Of a stretch of 64,000 bases of DNA, positions 10,929 through 22,500 are shown piece by piece. This stretch comes from Actinernus sp. WN-2022. Taxonomy: Eukaryota; Cnidaria; Anthozoa; Actiniaria; Actinernidae. The position numbers and the translations under genes were made by a program. The stretch lies in NCBI GenBank assembly GCA_030867875.1, contig JAOWCC010000064.1, positions 33,254,802 to 33,318,801 of the forward strand. The letters run 5' to 3'. How positions within the stretch are numbered: the first letter of the stretch is position 1; every line of letters begins with the position of its first letter. Below the pieces are notes generated by a model, which saw only the letters and a program-made list of their open reading frames with translations, was not told the DNA's origin and did not search any database.

Positions 10929-12100
10929 ATAATAATAATAATAATCAACTTTATTTATAGAGGGTAGACACATAACAGTATTACAACTGAAAAACCAGTG
11001 GCCCTCCTACAATTAATATCATAAAATATAAAAACTCTGAATAACAATTACAAAATTTAATTAATTTATGAGCAAGCTAAAAGACAAACGTATCAATATT
11101 GGAACTATATGTACAGTGTATCTATATTAAAAATGGTAAAATGTGACGCCAAAGGCAGAGCTAATATTTAAATAGTAAAATGTTCTATATCCTTATAAGT
11201 ATCAATAAAATATTCGAACATAGCTTTCTTGAAACTACCTAGACTAGGTTTTCTTTTTATTTCATTTGGGATCGTATTCCAGAAACGTGTAGTCGACACT
11301 ACAGACGACCTGACTCTCCCTCTGTCTCCCGTTCGAATCGGGGACAGACTAGGTTTAATTTTCCGTGTCTGCTGGTTCTCTCATTAACATCAGCATTCCG
11401 CATCAGCATCTGGGACATATACGATGGACAGTCCCCGTACAGCCGTTTATATACTAATAAGGATTTATTGATTTTTGATTCATGGTAATATGGGACCCAT
11501 CCTAGTATTACACGTGCCGCCTGCACGCTTCTGGAGTCTGAAGACGTTCTGAATATTCTCAACAGAGCAGGAGCTTCACACGGTTGAATCATACATCATT
11601 ATCTGTTTGATCATTGCATTATAGTACAGTTTCCGCTGATCAAAAGGTAGAAAACGTCTAATTTTCCGCAGTACATCAATTCGCTGTGCTAGTTTCTTGC
11701 AGAGTTTGTCGACATGTTGGTCAAAGGTCAACTGATTGTCAATCGTTACCCCTAGCAATTTGTGCGAGCTTACTTGTTCAACTGAGTTCAGTGGAATTTA
11801 ACTGTATCTGTAATGCAGAATGTTCCATTTTCTTGTCCAGTCGCTTGCCCGTGACAATCATAGATTTTGTCTTCGATTCATTAATCATCTTATTTTCTGC
11901 TGACCACTTTATGATCTCATTGATATCTTTCTGGAGTCCATCAGAGAGTGCTTGGGGAGCCGCCCTATAATCAGTTGAGTAGCTGATTGTTGTGTCGTCG
12001 GCATATATATCAACTACAGAGTGCTGCTGGTAAATCATTGATGAATATAAGGAATAAAATAGGACCCAAGATGCTGCTGTGGCACTCCCAAATTTAAAAT
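10929..12100 (-). mobile_element. 5-prime-truncated LINE with broken reverse transcriptase
   Basis: On the minus strand, 12060-12090 carries a GVPQ motif followed by a two-base loss that shifts the frame before the next LGP block. 11778-12038 has the catalytic loop DIYADDTTISYS and then NKMINESKTKSMIV. 11576-11758 has LGVTIDNQLTFDQHVDKLC. 11299-11592 has the C-terminal block (RAARVILG-like, then HESKINKSLLVYKRLYG). These are successive parts of a CR1/jockey-like ORF2. An ATA/AAT tract at 10929-10945 marks the 3-prime tail. Frameshifts and truncation make it inactive. Confidence 0.8.
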
Positions 12101-12539
12101 GAGTTCAATAAGGCAATAACTACATTGTAAATTATTGTAGTTCAATTACAATAATGTGTAACATCGCTAGGTAGCGTCCAAAGTAATAATTTTATTTAGT
12201 TTATTTGATTAAAAAAGAATATTGTTTTTCTTTACCATTCGACATTGAAACTGATTTAATAAGCGTTAATGCGATTCCTGACAGTCACTGATAATATAAA
12301 TTTCTTACTAATGCTTAGCAAGTATAACAGAAGTATCCAACACATGGATTACTTCTTTCTATCATAATAAAAGTGTCACTTGCTCACACTTTTGCAAGAA
12401 ATGCTTCCGGCGTCTTTGACCTGCTTCTGCTTCTCCCTATATAACCTCTCGTATTTCTGCTTTTGTTTCCTTGTCTCAGACAGACTAGAAATATAAGAAA
12501 ATCATGCAGAAAATGGAAATTATGGAAATATAAAAAAAT

Positions 12540-12884
12540 GTGTAACTTACGCTACCCATAAAAAGAGATGTAGACCAAATGCATAATTTATCTGAAAAAA
12601 AGTATTTACAGCAGGCGCGGATCCAGAAAAAAATCTGAAAAATCTGACCGGTTTCCTAAATTGGAAATTGGAAATTGGAAATTTTACTGAACCCCCCTCC
12701 CCCTTAAATCTGGAAATTTTGACCGGTTTCCGTAAACCGTTTAAACCGGTCTGGATCCACGCCTGTACAGCGACGCTAAAACACTTTAAATAGAAAAATA
12801 AAGGGTTTGCCCGGGGTCTTTCATCTGGCATGTGTCTAATGCTTAATTTAAAATCATCTTAATTTTTGGTAACGTAAGTTACAT
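12540..12884. mobile_element. Possible MITE with TGTAACTTACG ends
   Basis: TGTAACTTACGCTACC at 12540-12555 is mirrored by GGTAACGTAAGTTACA ending at 12884. The same near-palindromic word recurs at about 13022-13038 and 14654-14668, so it is a dispersed terminal sequence. No flanking duplication is visible, and the hAT-like MITE at 12612-12765 sits inside. Confidence 0.4.
12612..12765. mobile_element. 154-bp hAT-like MITE
   Basis: The ends CAGGCGCGGATCCAG and CTGGATCCACGCCTG are inverted repeats of the CAGG...GGATCC type seen in many hAT elements. TACAG lies directly on both sides (12607-12611 and 12766-12770). Five bases is shorter than the usual 8-bp hAT duplication, so decay or a different superfamily is possible. 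Inside are tandem GGAAATT words. Confidence 0.6.
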
Positions 12885-13614
12885 TTTCCAACTTCGAATA
12901 ATGTTATGACACACAAAGAATTTGATGTTCACAATAATATTTATTAGTATACGTACTGTTAGTTACCTCTACATTTCGGGCTTGTTTGCTTCAGTTTTGG
13001 AATAAGTAGTTTGGAGAAATACGGTAACGTAGGTTACAGCTCCTAAAAGCGACGTACAAGCTTTCATGCCATTGTGAGCTGAACTGAAGTATTAATTAAA
13101 CATTTTGACAAACGCCAAAATATCCAAATAGTTGACACGTGAAAAGAATAAAAATGTGTACGTTTTATGGTTAACATTTTACAGTAAACAGCAACAATAA
13201 ACAACATGTGACGATCGGTAATGAAAGATTAATAGATGGGAAAATGGAGCTTTGAAATTCCAACTAGCCGGTCACTGTCTTTAATAGAGGTAAAAACAGT
13301 AACAAGTGGCAAAAAGTAGCTATTTGGGTATATTTTCATAACTTGCTTTTACAATACAAAGGAATTCAAGTTTGTTAAAAATTCCAAGCGTTTGTCAGTC
13401 ATAGAAGGTTAGCACTTGATGTAACTTTACTGTTACATCAGGTAGCAAACGAAAAAGGCCGTCACACTATACCATGCATGATTCCATTAAGAAGCCAATA
13501 GACCTATATCACGCCGGCATAATATTATGTAGTATTTGATTTAACGACAAAAGAAGTTTAAAATATCAAATTGGTAACATCAATAACAGTAAAAATGTAA
13601 AGTTTCGTAAAAAC
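12885..13614. other. Gene-free stretch
   Basis: No gene is seen. A small palindrome, TGATGTAACTTT with its near complement, lies at about 13417-13440. Confidence 0.35.
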
Positions 13615-13732
13615 TGTCCATAAGCTGGAGAAGATATGAATTTTTGAAACACAGAATTTTTACAAAGAAATGTATGTGGACGGCATCGTATGGCCGTTTC
13701 CAAAAATTGATATATTCTCCAGTTTATGGACA
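13615..13732. repeat. 118-bp imperfect hairpin
   Basis: TGTCCATAAGCTGGAGAA at 13615 is mirrored by TTCTCCAGTTTATGGACA ending at 13732, with further pairing inward (GAATTTTTG with CAAAAATT). It is probably a small MITE. No flanking duplication was found. Confidence 0.6.
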
Positions 13733-13884
13733 ATCTTTACATGCGTACGCTAAAAGTGCTGCGTGACAAAATATACAATGTCTTCTGCGTCTAAATGCTT
13801 CTGAGATCATTTTAACAAATAATTATACAGTCATGTTATAGATTAATTTCTAAAACTTCAGTTCTCCTTCATATTCGTGTTTTT

Positions 13885-14365
13885 CTACTAGATCACGTGA
13901 TCTATGAAATGCTATATTTTGATTGACGAGTCATGTTTGTTTCCAAGTTTGATGGCCATGGGGGCAAATGACTTCAGTTGGAGGTATTCAAGTTTTTCTT
14001 CCAGATCACGTGAATGACGTCACATATTTTGACAGACGAGTTTGCAAGTTTGGTAGACAAAGGGCCAAATGCCTTGAAGATCTTCTACCGGGTCACGTGA
14101 TCTATGATGTCACATATTTTGATTGACTGTTCATGTTTGTTGCCCCTCAAGTGTTTAATGTTTACAAGTTTGGTGGCCAAAGGGCCAAATGCCTTGGAGA
14201 TATTCGCGTTTTTCTACCGGGTCACGTGATGTATGACGTCATAGTGTATTTTGATTGACGTGTCATGTTTGTTGCCCCTCAAGTGTTAATGTTTACAAGT
14301 TTGGTGGCCAAAGGGCCAAATGCCTTGGAGATATTCGCGTTTTTCTTCCAGGTCACGTGGTAGGA
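13885..14365. repeat. Tandem repeat with CACGTG and TGACGTCA boxes
   Basis: Four diverged units of about 90-130 bp start with TCACGTGA or GTCACGTGA (near 13894, 14006, 14092, 14221), with a fifth partial start near 14352. Most are followed within about 10 bp by a CRE or near-CRE (TGACGTCA near 14013 and 14236; ATGATGTCA near 14105), then ATATTTTGATTGAC, AAGTTTGGTGGCC and AAAGGGCCAAATGCC. CACGTG is an E-box core and TGACGTCA the CREB/ATF site. Whether these function here is unknown. Paired boxes with the same spacing occur in the ends of element D at 36728-42118. Confidence 0.7.
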
Positions 14366-15349
14366 ACTCAAATACTGGGGAAATGGTAGGACCGAAAATC
14401 CTAGGGTAGGACCTAAATTCCAAGGCAATAAAATCCCGAAATCAGGCGCAATTTCAAGAGATTCAGTCCGGCCGGACCTGTTTTCCAAGGAATTTTGGTC
14501 CGGTAGGACCAAAATCAGGTAGGACCGAAAATCCTGTTACACCGGCGCACTTTTATTTAAGAAAGTAGACTGAAAAAAGAAGCAGTGTGGTCTTAGTGAG
14601 AACCATTGCCGAGTAATCAAAGATAGATAGCTTCAACTAAAATGTAAGAAGTAATAACGTAAGTTACAAAAACAGTGAGACATACACATACGATGCTCAT
14701 TCTTCTCAGTGCACGTTTCTTCCTAGTCTGTAAGTCTCTGCAAATCTACTTTCACCTACATAATTTGAAAGAAATACGAAGAAGCTCAAATATCTGCGGA
14801 GGGAACAGATATTTGATTTTGTTTTCAAAGGATTCGTCATGAGACACAGGGATGGCAATACTGTGCTGGGGGGCGGCCTTCACCTCCTCGAAACCTGGAA
14901 TAGTACTGGCTATCCAAACAATGCCTTACCCTGAAACAATACAAACCCTAACCCTAAAACAATGGAATTCTTTGCCAGTGCAATCCAAATGGGGTTCAAT
15001 AAAATGCCAGGTTTTGAGAGGTGAAAGCCTTCTGATGCTGGGAAGCGTGCAATCGTGTTTTCAGGTTTCTATACGTTTGTCTGTAAATTTTCCCGCGGAC
15101 TTTGACTCTTGTTAGTACAGACAAATGCATGGAAAATTGAAAGCACGACTACACGATTCCCAGTACAGCTACATCGCTCAAGTTTTGACCAGTTAATCTT
15201 TTACCTGGTATCTTAAGTTTGCAGACTGTAAATATTTCAGAAATTCAATTTTACGGAAATTATTTGGCATACCCATACAAACACCGTATTTCGCGCCATG
15301 TTTGCACCCCTTTCAAAATGTCGGAAATAACCGCGAACTGTTCTATTGC
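14366..15349. other. Gene-free stretch with a short internal repeat
   Basis: Several copies of GGTAGGACCGAAAATCC-like words occur between 14380 and 14540. CCCTAACCCTAAAAC at about 14944-14958 is telomere-like but far too short to be a telomere. No gene is supported. Confidence 0.4.
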
Positions 15350-15770
15350 ATCGTGTAATAGAGTACCGAAGTGATGACGTCATAAATAAAAAAATTTCCC
15401 TTTAACAACATTTGACCACAGTTGCAGAAAGAACACGATAAAAGAACATTACATAGCAAAAATGAGGTGAATAAGATGAAAAGCGGCCGAGATATGGGCA
15501 TTGGAATATATAATATTCTTTAACAAAACAATGTATTTTTGTCCTGGTTCCTAAGTTTATGAACCAGTACAAAAATACAGTGATTTGTTAAAGAAAAGTA
15601 TATATTCCAATGCCCATATCTCAGCTGCTTTTCATCGTATACACCTCATTTTTGGTATGTAATGTTCTTTTATATTGCTCTTTCTGAATCAGTGGTCCAA
15701 ACATTCTACATCTAAATTTTGCAAATTTGTGACGTCACACTTCGGTACTCTATACCCTCGTGTAACAGTA
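15350..15770. repeat. About 420-bp foldback element
   Basis: The block GTGTAATAGAGTACCGAAGT, TGACGTCA, AGAACATTACATA and CCAATGCCCATATCTC-like words near 15352-15510 is mirrored in complement order up to about 15768, centred near 15555. The arms are about 200 bp and imperfect. It is most likely a foldback MITE. Both arms contain TGACGTCA. It has no coding potential. Confidence 0.7.
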
Positions 15771-16199
15771 ACGCATAAAAGGTTTTATAAGCCAACCATG
15801 ACATCGTGTAACTTTAATTCTTTTTACATGAAAGCGACCCGATGGCTCACCCCTCTCCCCTGTGTGGGTTTTCTAGTTTTTTACCTTTCTTGAAGATCAT
15901 CTTATAATCCTAACATATATAGTTCTGTATAGTATACTGTACTTTATTACTTATGGACAAATCGTTCTGTAGAGGGCTGAACAGATCAGTTAAAAGGAAA
16001 CAAATTTGCTAATATTTCAATCTCCATCTGAAGTAGGATAGAAATTATCAATGCTCAAATAAGCACGTGCAGGTAGTTTCAATCCCTGTTAATTTCTGGT
16101 CTTGAAACGTTTGGATACCAACAGCCAGTTATCACTTCCAAATAAAGATTGGTACCTCGGCAATTAATATTAATAAACCAGACCTTTCAAGACAATGAA
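15771..16199. other. Gene-free stretch
   Basis: I see no gene or defined repeat here. Confidence 0.35.
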
Positions 16200-16815
16200 T
16201 CTACTTTTGGTTTTATTCTCCACTAACATTTGCGCAATATCTCGCAACTGTTTTATTCTCGCAAGAGATAATACCGGTTTTATTCTCCACTAACTATTGC
16301 GCAATATCTCGCAAGTTTTTATTTTCCACGTACTATTGTGCACACAAGAGATAACACCAGTTTTATTCTCCACTAACTATTGCGCAATATCTCGCAAGTT
16401 TTTATACTCCACGTGCTATTGTGCGATTCACCCTTCTCGCACAGCGGCCATGTCGGATAGAAACAATAGATTTTGCGTGGGTGGCCTCGCACTGAGCAGA
16501 TTCAGAACGAGTTTAGCCCGCGAAAACAAAGGTTTTTATTCTCCTGGGACTCAACATGGCCGCCGCGTGAGAAGGGTGAATTAGCCGACAAGGCGACAAG
16601 ATAAATTATTCTCCACAACACAAGAGATAACTATTGCGCAATGTCTCAAAGCAGAAACCGGTTTTATTCTCCAACTTTTCAGCCGTCATCTCTAGAAATA
16701 ACACCGATTTTATTCTCTCCACTAACTATTGCGCAATATGTCACAAGTTCTCCACTAACTATTGCATAATATATCACAAGAGATAACAGCGGTTGTATTC
16801 TCCACTAACTATGGT
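16200..16815. repeat. Degenerate tandem repeat around TTGCGCAATATCTC
   Basis: The words TTTTATTCTCCACTAACTAT and TTGCGCAATATCTCGCAAG recur about eight times with irregular spacing (for example near 16226, 16290, 16378, 16633, 16730 and 16800). The array is interrupted by a small inverted-repeat element at 16426-16581. No coding frame runs through it. Confidence 0.65.
16426..16581. mobile_element. 156-bp MITE inside the tandem repeat
   Basis: ATTCACCCTTCTCGC and GGCCATGT at the left are mirrored by ACATGGCC and GAGAAGGGTGAAT at the right. Repeat units lie on both sides, which supports insertion into the array. No flanking duplication could be read. Confidence 0.6.
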
Positions 16816-18215
16816 CAACTTTGGTGTTTCTTCGCGGTTGAACGGGTTCATTAGCGAAGAAATCAGTTCTTCACGATTACGCATACAAGCGGGCGCAGGT
16901 GCGTTGAATTCCTCAATGGAATGTGCGCACTGGCAGGTATAAAAGCTATTAGTATATACCACACCAGTGAATATGACTTTTCGCACGCTCTGATTGGCTA
17001 CTCAAACAGTGAATATGATTTCATATTCACCTCCGAGCGAAGCAGCGATCACTTCGCGCGAGTTTTTGTCCATTTGACAGAAAATAAAACTCGCCGAAGC
17101 GGCTCGGTAAATATCCACCACTATTCACCTCCACTTCAGTGAATAATTGTTAAGTGTGAGCTCGAGGCTGATGCAAGCATCTTAGTGTCGCTCGCAGCAC
17201 AGCTCACACTGATAGAACGTTCAATATAATAGTGTAATATATTGAGTCGATTTTATTATTTTGTTTTTATGTAGAAGTGTTCCAGAGTGGAATATGGCGG
17301 GATAATTGTACAACCTAGTACTCTGGCACAGGCATACAGGATCAAATAACTGCTTTGCAGTGTTTTATTGTGAATTCTTTGATGCCAACTACAGTCGACA
17401 AATACATATTGGGATTCAAAAGGTGGAAGGAACTCGGGCTGAGTCCAAGAACGGAGTGGTGTTTTCCCGGCGCAACCCCTCGCTGTACCATGTTATCTAC
17501 AACATTTATCAGGCAGCAACACTTTTAGTTCTCTAGATCATGCATTTTATAGCATCAATTGGGCACATAGTATGGCAGGCATTACTAGTCCTACCGATCA
17601 TATTATTGTAAAACTAGCGAGAGAAGCTGCAAATCTGAATGACACCAAAACTTGTCAGGTAAGCGCGAACCGATCCAGAAACATGCTGGCAACCAAGCTA
17701 TACTACCTGATTTACGCGTTACCGCAATGATCATAGTCATTTATTCTACTGTAAGAACCCAAGTACGGAATATTTTAAAACAGTTCACAAACATTGATAA
17801 CATTGGCCTACATAGCTTACGTATATCATGGGGAAACCGATGCAGCTGAGGCAAACGTCCCAGACAGAGTGTGGGGAGCACATGGGGGTTGGAGATCGAC
17901 CGCAAGAGAAGGTTACGTGAAGGCTACCTTAGAAAAGAAACTTGTAGTAACCAGAGCGCTTAACGTGTGAAATCATGTATACATATATAAACTACGTGGT
18001 ATATTAAACTGGTCTCGCCCGGCTGACCCATCTGAACAATTTAAATACCACAGAGCCGGGGTTTTCCTCCTTTAGCTTAACGTCAATGTTACTGTTGTCA
18101 TAGACACAGTTGAATATCACATATCTGTAATAGTGGTAATAAAGACGGTGAGCCGCTGCCTCTGAGCGCGCAAGCCTACAGTTATATCAACCACTTACAC
18201 TATGTAATGCTGTAG
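16816..18215. other. Gene-free stretch with repeat-like blocks
   Basis: Around 16964-17160 the word CAGTGAATATGA and its complement (CATATTCACC, TATTCACC, CAGTGAATAA) recur with GAGCGAAGC/GCTTCG words, resembling a MITE. At 17153-17212 GTGAGCT pairs with AGCTCAC. Short open frames near 17306-17536 show no recognisable domain. I do not call a gene. Confidence 0.35.
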
Positions 18216-18219
18216 TTAA

Positions 18220-18496
18220 AGGGGCTGTGTCACGGTAAGACTTTACACCGGAAAGAGCTATTTCCACCGATTTTGATATGAACTAATGAACCTCTCGGCC
18301 ATGTGGGATGCTTAAAATGAAAGCAAATATGCAAAAATGACTAACAAATAGTGTATATATAAACAGTTACCAGGGAATATATTGAAAATCCTTTCAATGA
18401 AGCATTGAGGGAGGGAAGTTTAACTGTTTGTATCCAATTAACAGCCACTAAACGAGCGATTACTCGATACATGCGCAGTACCATGACATAGCCCCT
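18220..18496. mobile_element. 277-bp MITE with TTAA target duplication
   Basis: The ends AGGGGCTGTGTCACGGTA and TACCATGACATAGCCCCT are imperfect inverted repeats, and TTAA lies on both sides (18216-18219 and 18497-18500). TTAA duplication with AGGG ends suggests Kolobok; piggyBac also uses TTAA. A longer element with related ends is at 51188-52807. Confidence 0.75.
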
Positions 18497-18504
18497 TTAA
18501 AAGA

Positions 18505-19387
18505 GTCAGTTCATCAAGATGTCTGGGCGTGACCATTGCTAGTAACCTGAAGTGGACTGAGCACGTACAAAGTATCTCAAAACGTTTTGTAAGGAAACTG
18601 AATCTATTGAAATCCATGCACTTCCTCGCATGACAAATGCTAGATGACTTCTATAATAAAGTAGTCTTTCCTAGTGTAACATAAGGTCTCATAGTGTGGG
18701 GAAATTGTAACTGCACCCTCTTTCAAGATTTAGAAAGAATGCATGACCAAATACAAGTAAATAAGCGCAGAAAAAAGTTAGCGGCAACAAATAGTAGATA
18801 TGTTAGTAGATCGGCATTTAGAACAGATAGTTTTATAGGTTCTAATGCGATCAGGGTCAAAAGTGGAAAGCAAAAGCGCAAGATAGTGAGCTCGTAGCAA
18901 TGTTTTGAAAGACGAAATTGAACTACAGGACTTAATATTTAAAGGCAGCGAGTTCCATAGAATAACTATGCGATTAAAGAAAGAATCCCTATAAGTAGAT
19001 GTTTTGCATGGGTTAAGCTTGTAGTCTGAACCAGTAGTGCTTCTTGTAGATCTTGATGAAAGCGAGCATGGAGTTACATTACTAGATAGATCAGTATTGT
19101 TAAGCTAATAAGGCGACACTTAAACAAATATATGAGGTCTAGATATTCTAGCCAGTATGAAAGTGGCAGTAGATTAAGTTTAAGTAGCCTATCTTTATAG
19201 GGTAAGTCTACTTTTAACATGAATGTTAAATTATTAACATCATATGCAGAATATAACTGTAAATATTATAATTATACTTTTCTACTTTTAAATTTTTAGC
19301 TAGACACGACCACATCAACACTCAGTGCTGCGTTTAAACTTATTGCGTTTCAATAAAGGTTATTAATTAATTGATTGATTGATTGAT
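18505..19387 (+). mobile_element. LINE fragment with TTGA/ATTG tail
   Basis: Just after the MITE the plus strand reads as a reverse transcriptase C-terminal region with several stops: LGVTIASNLKWTEHVQSISK, then NLLKSMHFL, then a block like VVFPSVT and GLIVWGNCNCTLFQDLERMH. The rest is degenerate. The 3-prime end is CAATAAAGGTT followed by repeated TTGA/ATTG at about 19360-19387, a typical LINE tail. A similar tail occurs at 58069-58103. It is inactive. Confidence 0.75.
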
Positions 19388-19528
19388 GCATGTTCAACCC
19401 CCAAGATTTCGCTGTGACTAGACTGGTGGTTTTTTTTGGTTACGCTAATTTAGGTGACGTCAACTAAATATTTAACTAATTTAGTTAAATTTATCTAAAT
19501 CGTCAACATCGTAGTTGGAGCCACCCAG

Positions 19529-22500
19529 ACAACACAATAGACATCACCTAGATCTCTTATACACTGTACCATATATGAGTGAATCACATGACCCAGACAA
19601 CACAATAGACATCACCTAGTTCTCTTATACACTGTACCATATATGAGTGAATCACATGACCCAGACAACACAATAGACATCACCTAGATCTCTTATACAC
19701 TGTACCATATATGAGTGAATCACATGACCCAGACAACACAATAGACATCACCTAGATCTCTTATACACTGTACCATATATGAGTGAATCACATGACCCAG
19801 ACAACACAATAGACATCACCTAGATCTCTTATACACTGTACCATATATGAGTGAATCACATGACCCAGACAACACAATAGACATCACCTAGATCTCTTAT
19901 ACACTGTACCATATATGAGTGAATCACATGACCCAGACAACACAATAGACATCACCTAGATCTCTTGACCGCTATACACTGTACCATATATGAGTGAATC
20001 ACATGACCCAGACAACACAAGAGACATCACCTAGATCTCTTGACCGCTATACACTGTACCATATATGAGTGAATCACATGACCCAAACAACACAATAGAC
20101 ATTGTTTAGATCTCTTATACACTGTACCATATATGAGTGAATCACATGAACCAGACAACACAATAGACATCACCTAGATCTCTTGACTATACACTGTACC
20201 ATATATGAGTGAATCACATGACCCAGACAACACAATAGACATCACCTAGATCTCTTGACTATACACTGTACCATATATGAGTGAATCACATGAACCAGAC
20301 AACACAATAGACATCACTTAGATCTCTTATACACTGTACCATATATGAGTGAATCACATGACCCAGACAACACAATAGACATCACCTAGATCTCTTATAC
20401 ACTGTACCATATATGAGTGAATCACATGACCCAGACAACACAATAGACATCACCTAGATCTCTTGACTATACACTGTACCATATATGAGTGAATCACATG
20501 AACCAGACAACACAATAGACATCACCTAGATCTCTTATACACTGTACCATATATGAGTGAATCACATGACCCAGACAACACAATAGACATCACCTAGATC
20601 TCTTGACTATACACTGTACCATATATGAGTGAATCACATGAACCAGACAACACAATTAATAGACATCACTTAGATCTCTTATACACTGTACCATATATGA
20701 GTGAATCACATGACCCAGACAACACAATAGACATCACCTAGATCTCTTATACACTGTACCATATATGAGTGAATCACATGACTCAGACAACACAATAGAC
20801 ATCACCTAGATCTCTTATACACTGTACCATATATGAGTGAATCACATGACCCAGACAACACAATAGACATCACCTAGATCTCTTATACACTGTACCATAT
20901 ATGAGTGAATCACATGACCCAGACAATTACACAATAGACATCACCTACATTGTAGATCTATATCTCTTATACACTGTACCATATATGAGTGAATCACATG
21001 ACCCAGACAACACAATAGACATCACCTAGATCTCTTATACACTGTACCATATATGAGTGAATCACATGACCCAGACAATTACACAATAGACATCACCTAC
21101 ATTGTAGATCTATATCTCTTATACACTGTACCATATATGAGTGAATCACATGACCCAGACAACACAATAGACATCACCTAGATCTCTTATACACTGTACC
21201 ATATATGAGTGAATCACATGACCCAGACAACACAATAGACATCACCTAGATCTCTTATACACTGTACCATATATGAGTGAATCACATGACCCAGACAACA
21301 CAATAGACATCACCTAGATCTCTTATACACTGTACCATATATGAGTGAATCACATGACCCAGACAACACAATAGACATCACCTAGATCTTTTATACACTG
21401 TACCATATATGAGTGAATCACATGACCCAGACAACACAATAGACATCACCTAGATCTCTTATACACTGTACCATATATGAGTGAATCACATGACACAGAC
21501 AACACAATAGACATCACCTAGATCTCTTGACCGCTATACACTGTACCATATATGAGTGAATCACATGATCCAGACAACACAAGAGACCATCACCTACATA
21601 TCTTGACTATACACTGTACTATATATGAGTGAATCACATGACCCAGACAACACAATAGACATCACCTAGATCTCTTATACACTGTACCATATATGAGTGA
21701 ATCACATGACCCAGACAACACAATAGACATCACCTAGATCTCTTGACTATACACTGTACCATATATGAGTGAATCACATGAACCAGACAACACAATAGAC
21801 ATCACCTAGATCTCTTATACACTGTACCATATATGAGTGAATCACATGACCCAGACAACACAATAGACATCACCTAGATCTCTTGACTATACACTGTACC
21901 ATATATGAGTGAATCACATGAACCAGACAACACAATAGACATCACTTAGATCTCTTATACACTGTACTATATATGAGTGAATCACATGACCCAGACAACA
22001 CAATAGACATCACCTAGATCTCTTATACACTGTACCATATATGAGTGAATCACATGACCCAGACAACACAATAGACATCACCTACATTGTAGATCTCTTA
22101 TACACTGTACCATATATGAGTGAATCACATGACCCAGACAACACAATAGACATCACCTAGATCTCTTATACACTGTACCATATATGAGTGAATCACATGA
22201 CCCAGACAACACAATAGACATCACCTAGATCTCTTATACACTGTACCATATATGAGTGAATCACATGACCCTGACAACACAATAGACATCACCTAGATCT
22301 CTTATACACTGTACCATATATGAGTGAATCACATGACCCAGACAACACAATAGACATCACCTAGATCTCTTATACACTGTACCATATATGAGTGAATCAC
22401 ATGACACAGACAACACAATAGACATCACCTAGATCTCTTGACCGCTATACACTGTACCATATATGAGTGAATCACATGACCCAGACAACACAAGAGACAT

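Noticed and set aside
12547..12831. 94-codon minus-strand frame
   Set aside because: It runs through a small hAT-like MITE and simple GGAAATT repeats.
14940..14960. Telomeric repeat
   Set aside because: Only about two CCCTAA words; no array.
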